Both the position numbers and the translations under genes were made by a program. Source: Alcaligenaceae bacterium (GTDB lineage Bacteria; Pseudomonadota; Gammaproteobacteria; Burkholderiales; Burkholderiaceae_B). Taken from it: a DNA stretch of 50,523 bases. The stretch covers positions 1 through 50,523 of the forward strand of contig CANCOC010000014.1 of NCBI GenBank assembly GCA_947379755.1. Reading direction: 5' to 3'. Positions 44,057 to 50,523 of the stretch are shown in pieces (positions within the stretch are counted from its first letter, which is position 1; the number at the start of each line of letters is the position of its first letter). The notes below the pieces were generated by a model. That model did no database searches. It had not been told where the DNA came from and worked only from the letters and a program-made list of their open reading frames with translations.

Positions 44057-44075
44057 GGCACTGTCTGACAGTTCC
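44057..44075. promoter_or_regulatory. Near-perfect palindrome upstream of the Rieske oxygenase gene
   Basis: ACTGTC and GACAGT (44060-44065 and 44067-44072) flank a single central T, and GG/CC outside (44057-44058 and 44074-44075) extend the symmetry, interrupted once per side. It lies 38 nt before ATG 44113 in the 177-nt xseB/oxygenase divergent gap, which also holds TACAAT hexamers in both directions (44003-44008 rightward, 43968-43973 leftward). It may be a repressor operator, or a hairpin in the leader; no regulator gene is adjacent. Confidence 0.45.
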
Positions 44076-44112
44076 AACCGTCCTGGCATTTTTTATGTAT
44101 GCGGAGGGAATC

Positions 44113-45255
44113 ATGACCGACATTGGTCGGATGGCGCATTTGGCGCCAGCTCGCACCCAGCTTCCTGTCACAGCCTATTTTGACGAAGCACTTTTTGCCC
44201 GCGAGCAAGCAAGCATTTTTAAGCAGTCCTCCATTTATGTCGGGCACCAGAAAAGTGTGCCCGAAAACGGAGACTGGCGCTGTTTATCCCACGAAAACAA
44301 TGGGCGTGTACTCGTTCGCGCTCAAAATGAAGTAGAGCTTCTGTCCAATGTCTGTCGTCACCGTCAGGCATTGATGCTGGGCGGCCAGACAGGCAATGTC
44401 GCGGGTCACGTGAATACGCATGGCAGTCTGGCAGGTACGGGTGGCAACATCGTATGTCCGCTCCACCGCTGGACCTATAACAAGCAGGGCACACTTCTGG
44501 GTGCGCCCGAATTTGAACACTCACCCTGCCTGAATCTGGACCGCTATCCGGTCAAGGACTGCCACGGCCTGCTATTTGAAGGACCGCGAGATCCTGTTGC
44601 CGATATCGGCACGCTTTTCAAGCGCCCGGAGTTCGACTTTTCAGGCTACGTGCTGGACCATGTCGAAGTCCACCAGTGCAACTACAACTGGAAAACCTTT
44701 ATCGAGGTCTACCTCGAGGACTATCACGTTGCACCCTTCCATCCCGGACTCGGTCACTTTGTGACCTGTGACGACTTGTCCTGGGAGTTTTCCGATTACT
44801 ACAGCATGCAGCGTGTCGGCGTGCATCGCGCGCTGTCCCAGCCCGGTTCGCCTGCCTATAAGGTCTGGCATGACAAGCTGCTGCAGTTCCGTCAGGGTCG
44901 GACACCGGACTTCGGTGCAGTCTGGGTGACGTATTTCCCTACGCACATGATTGAGCTTTACCCGCACGTGCTGGTGCTTTCAACACTTTACCCAAAGTCT
45001 CCGCAGGAGACTGTGAACATCGTTGAATTTTATTATCCCGAAGAAATTGCATTATTTGAACGCGAATTTGTCGAAGCGCAGCGCGAAGCCTATATGGAAA
45101 CCGCTGTAGAGGACGACGAAATCGCAGAGCGCATGGATGCGGGGCGTGCGGCACTGATGCAACGCGGTATCAGTCAGGTAGGCCCCTATCAGTCTCCGAT
45201 GGAAGACGGCATGCAACACTTTCACGAATGGTTTGGACGAGCGATCAACAAATGA
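44113..45255 (+). CDS. Rieske-type aromatic-ring-hydroxylating oxygenase (380 aa)
   Basis: An oxygenase alpha-subunit-like protein with a Rieske [2Fe-2S] domain and a mononuclear iron domain. Rieske ligands are Cys81-x-His83 and Cys115-x2-His118 (CPLHRW); the gap between His83 and Cys115 is 31 residues against a more usual 15-18, because of a Gly- and His-rich insert. Catalytic iron: DYHVAPFH (His205, His210) plus a distal Asp in VEDDEIAE (about 334-335). The segment after it, with [10 protein letters not shown], matches the end of GbcA/choline-monooxygenase-like families. Start ATG 44113 follows GGAGGG by 4 nt. Substrate unknown; a reductase partner is not adjacent. Its TGA overlaps htpX. 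Confidence 0.8.
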   Translation: MTDIGRMAHLAPARTQLPVTAYFDEALFAREQASIFKQSSIYVGHQKSVPENGDWRCLSHENNGRVLVRAQNEVELLSNVCRHRQALMLGGQTGNVAGHVNTHGSLAGTGGNIVCPLHRWTYNKQGTLLGAPEFEHSPCLNLDRYPVKDCHGLLFEGPRDPVADIGTLFKRPEFDFSGYVLDHVEVHQCNYNWKTFIEVYLEDYHVAPFHPGLGHFVTCDDLSWEFSDYYSMQRVGVHRALSQPGSPAYKVWHDKLLQFRQGRTPDFGAVWVTYFPTHMIELYPHVLVLSTLYPKSPQETVNIVEFYYPEEIALFEREFVEAQREAYMETAVEDDEIAERMDAGRAALMQRGISQVGPYQSPMEDGMQHFHEWFGRAINK

Positions 45256-46133
45256 AACGTATCTTTTTATTTCTTCTGACGAACCTGGCTGTCATGCTGG
45301 TTCTGACCGCCACGCTCAGCATGCTCGGCGTCAATCGCTTTCTGACGCAGCAGGGTCTTAACATCCAGATGCTGCTAGTATTTTCGGTCATCGTAGGATT
45401 TACAGGATCCATCGTCTCGCTGCTGATCAGCAAAAGAATGGCCAAATGGAGTACCGGAGCCACAATCATCAACCCCCAGGCACCCAATGGTCCGCAGGAG
45501 TTTTTCCTGATCGATACCGTGCATCAGCTCGCCGACCGTGCAGGCATTGGCCACCCTGAGGTGGCAATTTATGAAGGCGAACCCAATGCCTTTGCCACGG
45601 GAGCCTTTCGCAATGACGCGCTGGTTGCCGTTTCAACCGGGCTGCTCCAGAACATGACCGAAGAAGAAATTTCAGCCGTACTTGCCCACGAAATATCCCA
45701 CATCGCAAACGGCGACATGGTCACACTCACGCTGATTCAAGGTGTGGTCAATACATTTGTCGTGTTTCTCGCGCGGGTGGTCGGCTATTTTGTCGATCGC
45801 GTGCTGTTGCGCAATGATAAAAGCACTGGCGTGGGTTACTACATCACAGTCGTTGTATGCGAGATTGCCTTCGGCATCGCCGCCAGCCTGATTGTGGCTT
45901 GGTTTTCCCGTCACCGCGAATATCGCGCGGATGCTGGGTCGGTCAGCCTGCTCTATTCGCGCGAGCCTATGATCCGTGCATTATCTCGCTTGGGCGGCCT
46001 GACTCCTGGCGAACTGCCCAAGAGCTTTGAAGCCTCAGGCATTAGCGGTGGCGGAGGTTTGAGCGCAATGTTTGCCACTCACCCTCCAATCGCTGCGCGC
46101 ATCAGCGCCCTGCAAAAACTGCGTATTGCCTGA
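45252..46133 (+). CDS. htpX: Membrane protease HtpX, M48 family (293 aa)
   Basis: Zinc metalloprotease of the inner membrane that degrades damaged membrane proteins. Two N-terminal TM helices (about 4-24 and 38-60), zinc motif HEISH (residues 146-150), and downstream the third ligand region [10 protein letters not shown]. Further TM helices at about 160-180 and 192-215. Length is normal. Its ATG overlaps the oxygenase stop as ATGA, so the two are translationally coupled. It ends 2 nt before the convergent ZIP gene. Confidence 0.94.
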   Translation: MKRIFLFLLTNLAVMLVLTATLSMLGVNRFLTQQGLNIQMLLVFSVIVGFTGSIVSLLISKRMAKWSTGATIINPQAPNGPQEFFLIDTVHQLADRAGIGHPEVAIYEGEPNAFATGAFRNDALVAVSTGLLQNMTEEEISAVLAHEISHIANGDMVTLTLIQGVVNTFVVFLARVVGYFVDRVLLRNDKSTGVGYYITVVVCEIAFGIAASLIVAWFSRHREYRADAGSVSLLYSREPMIRALSRLGGLTPGELPKSFEASGISGGGGLSAMFATHPPIAARISALQKLRIA

Positions 46134-46135
46134 AC

Positions 46136-46918
46136 TTAGTGTCCGTTTGCATGGAGCACAAGTGTGCCGATGTAAATGATTGATACGCCAAGTGCGACCA
46201 GTGCAAGCTGCGGTCCCGCCTCACGCAGGCCGCTTCGCTGATGCATCTGTGGCATCAGGTCTGCGATTGAAATATACAAAAAGCTCGTCGCAGCCACTAC
46301 CAGAAAAAACGGCAACACCGGCTGCAGGTGCTCAAGGACAAAATAGCCCAGCAGGCCACCCAGCGCTGAACATAAACTTGTAAAGAGAATCAGTTCAAAC
46401 GCTTTTTTTCTGGTGAGCCCCGCATTAATCAGCACGACAAAGTCACTCAGTTTATGGGGGACTTCGTGCAGGATAATAGACACCGCGGTCAGTAAACCAA
46501 GCAGGGGATCGACCAGGAATGCTGCTGCAATCAGCACGCCATCCACCAGGTTGTGCAGTGAACTGCCAATCAGAATCATCACCCCACCCCGACCTGCCTC
46601 GTGCCGGTCATGGCCATGATGGTGCTGGTGGCCGTCACCCTCGTGATGATGACTATGACGCAGGAGCGCGATTTTTTCGAGAACAAAAAATCCAATCACA
46701 GCGCCAAGCATGACACCAAACAAGGCACGCGTATCAGGTCCGCTTTCAAAAGCCTCCGGTAATAAATGCAACAGAGCGACTGCCAGCAACACGCCAACAG
46801 ACAGACTCACCATGTGATGAAGATAGCCGGCAAACACGCGGAAAGCCAGCCAGCGTGCCACGATCAGCGCAAACATCCCACCCGCCACTGCAGACAGCAC
46901 AATCCAGATCAACAACAT
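46136..46918 (-). CDS. ZIP-family metal transporter (260 aa)
   Basis: A divalent-metal permease, probably for zinc. It has about eight TM helices; a His-rich cytoplasmic loop around residues 88-105 (RHSHHHEGDGHQHHHGHD), the TM4 metal site HNLVDG, and the TM5 site HEVPHKLSD. Metal selectivity cannot be read from sequence. It starts one nucleotide after the polA stop, so it depends on polA transcription, and is convergent with htpX. Confidence 0.9.
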   Translation of the reverse strand: MLLIWIVLSAVAGGMFALIVARWLAFRVFAGYLHHMVSLSVGVLLAVALLHLLPEAFESGPDTRALFGVMLGAVIGFFVLEKIALLRHSHHHEGDGHQHHHGHDRHEAGRGGVMILIGSSLHNLVDGVLIAAAFLVDPLLGLLTAVSIILHEVPHKLSDFVVLINAGLTRKKAFELILFTSLCSALGGLLGYFVLEHLQPVLPFFLVVAATSFLYISIADLMPQMHQRSGLREAGPQLALVALGVSIIYIGTLVLHANGH

Positions 46919-46919
46919 A

Positions 46920-49640
46920 TCAATGCGCCTGTTCCCAGTTGGGGCCTACTCCGACTTCTGCAACCAGCGGCACCCGCAAACTGGCTACTTCACACATCAA
47001 TCGTGGCAAATTGAGCCTGACCTGCTCAAGTTCGTCGAGTGGCACATCAAGCACCAGTTCATCATGCACCTGCATCACCATCAGCGTACGCATTTTTTGC
47101 GTATGTAGCCACTTCTGAACGGCCACCATCGCCAGCTTGATCAGGTCTGCCGCCGTGCCTTGCATGGGCGCATTAATTGCGGCCCGTTCGGCTCCAGCCC
47201 TGCGGGCACCAGCAGCATTGATATCGGCCAGCCACAAGCGACGTCCGAACACCGTCTCGACATACCCTTGCGCGTGTGCAAGGGTACGCGTTTCAGCCAT
47301 GTATTGTGCCACTCCGGGATAGCGCGCAAAATAACGATCAATGTAGGACTGTGCGGCATCACGCGTAATACCCAGGTTGCTGGCAAGTCCAAAGGCACCC
47401 ATGCCGTAGATCAAACCAAAATTAATTGCCTTGGCCGCACGTCGCTGGTCACTTGAGACGTCCTGCAGCGCGACACCAAACACCTCGGAAGCCGTAGCGC
47501 GATGAATATCCTCGCCCGCGGCAAAAGCCTGTTGCAGGCTCGTATCGTTTGAAACATGCGCCATGACCCGCAATTCGATCTGTGAATAGTCGGCTGAAAC
47601 GATCATGCCATGCGTGGCTACGAAGGCTTCACGTACGCGTCGCCCCGCCGCAGAGCGAACGGGGATATTCTGCAAGTTTGGTTCCGAGGACGCAAGTCGG
47701 CCGGTGATCACGGCAGCCTGCCCGTAGTGGGTATGCACCCTGCCCGTGACCGCATTGACCATCTTGGGAAGTTTGTCCGTGTACGTAGACTTCAACTTTG
47801 CCAGGCCGCGATACTCCAGCAATACCTGAGGCAAAGGATAGTCCTGCGCCAGCTTGGTCAGCACCTCCTCATCAGTCGAAGGTGCCCCACCCGAAGTCTT
47901 GCGCACCACGGGGAGCTTCATCTGGACAAACAGGATCTCACCGAGTTGCTTGGGTGAATTCAGATTAAAGGGCTGACCTGCCAGCGTATAGGCGCGTTGT
48001 TCAAGGTTGAGCATCTCCTGACCGAGCGCATGACTCTGGCGGCCAAGCTCCTCGGAATCAATTTTGACCCCGGCACACTCGATCTCAAACAACACACGCG
48101 AGACCTGCATCTCAAGCTGGTAAATAAACTCAAGCTTGTCAGAAGCCTGTACCTGTTTACGCAAGGCCTGATGCAATCTCAGTGTGTAGTCTGCATCCTC
48201 GCAGGCATATTGTGTGGCACGGTCGAGATCAACCTCGTCAAAGCCGATCTGGTGCACACCTTTGCCGCAGATTTCTTCGTAGCTCAGGCCCTTGATGCCC
48301 AGAACTCTCTGTGACAGATCATGCAAACTGACCGGCCGGTGCGACTCCAGCACGTAGGCCTGCAGCATGGTGTCGTCGGACACGCCCAGCAATTCAACAC
48401 CTTCGTTGGCAAAGACATGCGTATCGTATTTTGCGTGATGCAAGACTTTTGTGGCGCGGGTGTCCTGCAGCCAGGGTTTCATGTGTTGCAACACGTCAGC
48501 CAGCTTGAGTTGCCCAGCGGCATCGGGACCACGATGTGCAACAGGGATATAGCAGGCGACGCCTGGTTCAATTGACATCGAAATCCCAACCAGACGCGCA
48601 AGCATCGGGTCCAGGGAGGTGGTTTCTGTATCGATTGCCACACAGTCTGCCTGACTCACACGCTCGACCCAGACTTGCAGGCTTGCAAGATCAGTCACCA
48701 TCTCATAGCGGGTCGCATCGGGTGCAGCAGGCCGCTCGGGCTCGGGCGCCACTCGCGTATCCCCGGCAGGCACACGGGTGGCCTCGCCGGTCAGTTCGCG
48801 AAGCCAGGAACGAAATCCATAGCGCTCATACATCCCGATCAGCGCATCAGCATCAGGCTGGAGAGGAAGTAAGTTTTCTATATTCGGAACAAACTCGCGC
48901 AATTCACAATCCGTCTTGATCGTGAGTAATTCTCGCGTCAGGGGAAACTGACTGATCGCCGCCCGCAAGTTTTCGCCCGCCACGCCTTTGATTTCTGCTG
49001 CGTGCTCGACCAGGTTATCAATCGAGCCGTATTCTCCCAGCCATTTAGCTGCGGTTTTAGGACCGACTTTCTGGACACCAGGCACGTTATCAACGGTATC
49101 GCCCACCAGCATCAGATAGTCCACAATGCGGTTGGGTGGCACGCCAAACTTGCGCGCGACGCCTTCTGGGTCAAGCTTTTCGCCTGACATGGTGTTGACC
49201 AGCGTGACATGAGGCGTCACCAGCTGTGCCATATCCTTGTCGCCGGTCGAAATCACGGTGTGAATGTCATGTCCGGTTGCCCAGAGTGCCAGCGAACCAA
49301 TCACATCGTCCGCCTCGACTCCCGCTACGTCCATGACCTTCCAGCCCAGCGCGCGGATCAGATTGTGAATGGGCTCGATTTGCGTCGCCAGATCATCTGG
49401 CATCGGTGGGCGATGGGATTTGTACTCAGGATAAAGATCCTCACGAAAGGTTTTACCCCGTGCGTCAAAGACACATACGGCATACTGTGCATTAAAGTCA
49501 TGCAGCATTTTGCGCATCATGTTGACAACGCCGTATATTGCTCCTGTTGGTTCGCCCTGAGCATTACGCAAGTCAGGCATGGCGTGAAACGCCCGGTACA
49601 AATAACTCGATCCATCCACTAGCAACAAGGTTTTTTTCAT
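46920..49640 (-). CDS. polA: DNA polymerase I (906 aa)
   Basis: Repair and Okazaki-fragment polymerase. N-terminal 5'-3' exonuclease (LLVDGSSYLYRAFHA through about residue 310), a 3'-5' exonuclease domain around AIDTETTSLDPM (about residues 358-370) which retains the DxE pair, and the polymerase domain with VSADYSQIELR, KAINFGLIYGMG and MQVHDELVLD. Start ATG 49640; the frame stays open to 49769 but that part is not conserved. The start codon lies base-to-base with that of the divergent LOG gene (CATG). The ZIP gene follows 1 nt after the stop. Confidence 0.97.
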   Translation of the reverse strand: MKKTLLLVDGSSYLYRAFHAMPDLRNAQGEPTGAIYGVVNMMRKMLHDFNAQYAVCVFDARGKTFREDLYPEYKSHRPPMPDDLATQIEPIHNLIRALGWKVMDVAGVEADDVIGSLALWATGHDIHTVISTGDKDMAQLVTPHVTLVNTMSGEKLDPEGVARKFGVPPNRIVDYLMLVGDTVDNVPGVQKVGPKTAAKWLGEYGSIDNLVEHAAEIKGVAGENLRAAISQFPLTRELLTIKTDCELREFVPNIENLLPLQPDADALIGMYERYGFRSWLRELTGEATRVPAGDTRVAPEPERPAAPDATRYEMVTDLASLQVWVERVSQADCVAIDTETTSLDPMLARLVGISMSIEPGVACYIPVAHRGPDAAGQLKLADVLQHMKPWLQDTRATKVLHHAKYDTHVFANEGVELLGVSDDTMLQAYVLESHRPVSLHDLSQRVLGIKGLSYEEICGKGVHQIGFDEVDLDRATQYACEDADYTLRLHQALRKQVQASDKLEFIYQLEMQVSRVLFEIECAGVKIDSEELGRQSHALGQEMLNLEQRAYTLAGQPFNLNSPKQLGEILFVQMKLPVVRKTSGGAPSTDEEVLTKLAQDYPLPQVLLEYRGLAKLKSTYTDKLPKMVNAVTGRVHTHYGQAAVITGRLASSEPNLQNIPVRSAAGRRVREAFVATHGMIVSADYSQIELRVMAHVSNDTSLQQAFAAGEDIHRATASEVFGVALQDVSSDQRRAAKAINFGLIYGMGAFGLASNLGITRDAAQSYIDRYFARYPGVAQYMAETRTLAHAQGYVETVFGRRLWLADINAAGARRAGAERAAINAPMQGTAADLIKLAMVAVQKWLHTQKMRTLMVMQVHDELVLDVPLDELEQVRLNLPRLMCEVASLRVPLVAEVGVGPNWEQAH

Positions 49641-50319
49641 GAGTAACAATAAAGAAATGACAACGCCGGTAATCCAGCAAACAAACCAAATTATGTCAGA
49701 GATGGTACATGCTGCCGAAACGCTCGCAAACATCGGCCTGGCAATCAGTGTTTTTGGCAGTGCACGCATTCGTCCGGGGTCACCCTACTATGCGCAATCA
49801 GAACAAGTCGGCGCCCTGTTAGCTAAGGCTGGCTTTACAGTTATAGCAGGTGGCGGGCCAGGCATCATGGAAGGTGTCAACAAAGGGGCCTTTGAAGCGG
49901 GTGGCACCAGCGTTGGGCTCCACATCAAGCTCAAATCTGAAGCCAAGGCCAACCCGTACCTGTCGATCAACCTGCCCTTTCAGTATTTTGTCTCGCGCAA
50001 GGCCACTTTTTTCATGCATTCAATGGCCTACGTCGTCCTTCCTGGAGGCTTTGGGACGCTCGACGAGCTCTTTGAGGCTCTGACACTGGTGCAGACGGGA
50101 AAAGTGCCTCCCGGGCCGATTATCCTCATGGGAAGGTCTTTCTGGGGTGGACTATATCAGTGGATCGAAGAACAGCTGCTGGCGCATCAATTAATCAGTC
50201 CAATCGATCAGAAGCTCTTTTTCATTGAGGATGATCCTGAAAAAGTGGTGGAGCATCTCCAGCTGTTTTACAAAGATTATCCTGGCATCGCACACCTGCA
50301 AGGCAACATGCCCATTTAG
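49639..50319 (+). CDS. LOG-family (TIGR00730) nucleoside-5'-monophosphate phosphoribohydrolase (226 aa)
   Basis: A Rossmann-fold protein of the lysine-decarboxylase-like LOG family, members of which release nucleobases from nucleoside monophosphates (cytokinin activation in plants). Signatures: SVFGSARIRPGSP, GGGPGIMEGVNKGAFEAGG, and the catalytic PGGFGTLDELFE. The bacterial type II form is somewhat longer, as here. Start ATG 49639 has AAGG 9 nt upstream but its codon overlaps the polA start on the other strand; ATG 49693 is an alternative which would leave a 52-nt gap. Physiological substrate in this organism unknown. Confidence 0.88.
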   Translation: MSNNKEMTTPVIQQTNQIMSEMVHAAETLANIGLAISVFGSARIRPGSPYYAQSEQVGALLAKAGFTVIAGGGPGIMEGVNKGAFEAGGTSVGLHIKLKSEAKANPYLSINLPFQYFVSRKATFFMHSMAYVVLPGGFGTLDELFEALTLVQTGKVPPGPIILMGRSFWGGLYQWIEEQLLAHQLISPIDQKLFFIEDDPEKVVEHLQLFYKDYPGIAHLQGNMPI

Positions 50320-50324
50320 ATCGC

Positions 50325-50353
50325 TTGCCATGCATCAGGCGTTAGAATATTTA
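50325..50353 (+). promoter_or_regulatory. Possible promoter of the gabD-like gene
   Basis: TTGCCA (50325-50330) and TATTTA (50348-50353) are separated by 17 bases in the 77-nt gap after the LOG gene, 43 nt before the next start. Both hexamers are only moderate matches to consensus. Confidence 0.3.
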
Positions 50354-50396
50354 CAAGAACAGACTCATATGAATCAACAACACTCAGAGGCAACAC

Positions 50397-50523
50397 ATGG
50401 ACCGCGCCGTATTCCCGATCAAGCTGAACAACCCCGACCTGCTGCGTACTCAATCCTATATCGATGGTAAATGGGTTGATGCCACCGACAGCGGACGCTT
50501 TGCCGTCGACAACCCGGCCACAG
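50397..50523 (+). CDS. gabD: NAD(P)-dependent succinate-semialdehyde dehydrogenase, N-terminal part
   Basis: Only the first 42 codons lie in the window. The translation begins MDRAVFPIKLNNPDLLR and continues with YIDGKWVDATDSGRFAVDNPAT, the N-terminal strand of the aldehyde dehydrogenase family, close to the GabD form by the LNNPDLLR start. The catalytic Cys and Glu are outside the window. AGAGG lies 6 nt before ATG 50397. Naming it GabD rests on this short segment. Confidence 0.75.
   Translation, partial: MDRAVFPIKLNNPDLLRTQSYIDGKWVDATDSGRFAVDNPAT

Noticed and set aside
1-50523. tRNA, rRNA, CRISPR, insertion sequence, prophage or plasmid features
   Set aside because: None was seen: no gap is long enough for rRNA, no clover-leaf or direct-repeat array and no transposase or integrase protein were recognised.

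Overview
The window is about 50.5 kb of chromosome from a Gram-negative betaproteobacterium, most likely Burkholderiales and close to Alcaligenaceae/Bordetella. That placement is an inference from protein families and gene order: rpsF-priB-rpsR-rplI, dxs-ispA-xseB, polA beside a LOG-family gene, and alaC-hom-thrC. The DNA is moderately GC-rich and densely packed, and no gap between genes exceeds about 240 bases. I see no insertion sequence, prophage, integrase, CRISPR array, tRNA or rRNA, so this looks like vertically inherited core genome.

Layout. (1) 1-461: 3' end of a DUF218/YdcF-like gene. (2) 468-9675, minus strand: dnaE followed, 3 nt later, by six tightly packed or overlapping surface-glycan genes (three GT4, one WaaE-like GT2, two polysaccharide deacetylases). 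(3) 9767-10666: an LpxO-like lipid A hydroxylase. (4) 10679-16350: hrpA, divergent argA and yggX. (5) 16461-24227, minus strand: phoU with a candidate Pho-box promoter, and a chain of FtsX-like permease, truncated haemoglobin, kdkA, ArsC/Spx-like gene and rpiA, preceded by radA and an SDR gene. (6) 24340-27414: hpnC-hpnD-hpnE (FPP to squalene). (7) 27347-31686, minus strand: alaC-hom-thrC-crcB. (8) 31923-36820: Mth938-like gene, bcp, PIN-PhoH ATPase, pdxA and a PBP7-type endopeptidase. (9) 36922-43935, minus strand: xseB-ispA-dxs, then rpsF-priB-rpsR-rplI with a terminator, then a kinase-fold gene lacking the usual catalytic Asp and dnaB. (10) 44113-46133: a Rieske oxygenase with an enlarged cluster loop, coupled to htpX. 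(11) 46136-49640, minus strand: polA and a ZIP metal transporter. (12) 49639-50523: the LOG gene and the 5' end of a gabD-like aldehyde dehydrogenase.

A recurring theme is the cell envelope. The glycan genes, LpxO, KdkA, the WaaP/Bud32-like pseudokinase, the hopanoid-type squalene genes, PBP7 and HtpX all act on lipopolysaccharide, membrane lipid or peptidoglycan. dxs and ispA could supply the farnesyl diphosphate used by HpnCDE. The replication and repair genes (dnaE, dnaB, priB, polA, radA, xseB) are interleaved with them.

I did not find a convincing new multi-gene defence or mobile system. The most unusual items are the dnaE-headed glycan operon with two deacetylases, the Gly-for-Asp kinase-fold protein upstream of dnaB, the Rieske oxygenase with a 31-residue cluster spacing coupled to HtpX, the well-spaced Pho box of a stand-alone phoU, and a nested hairpin in the rpsF leader.
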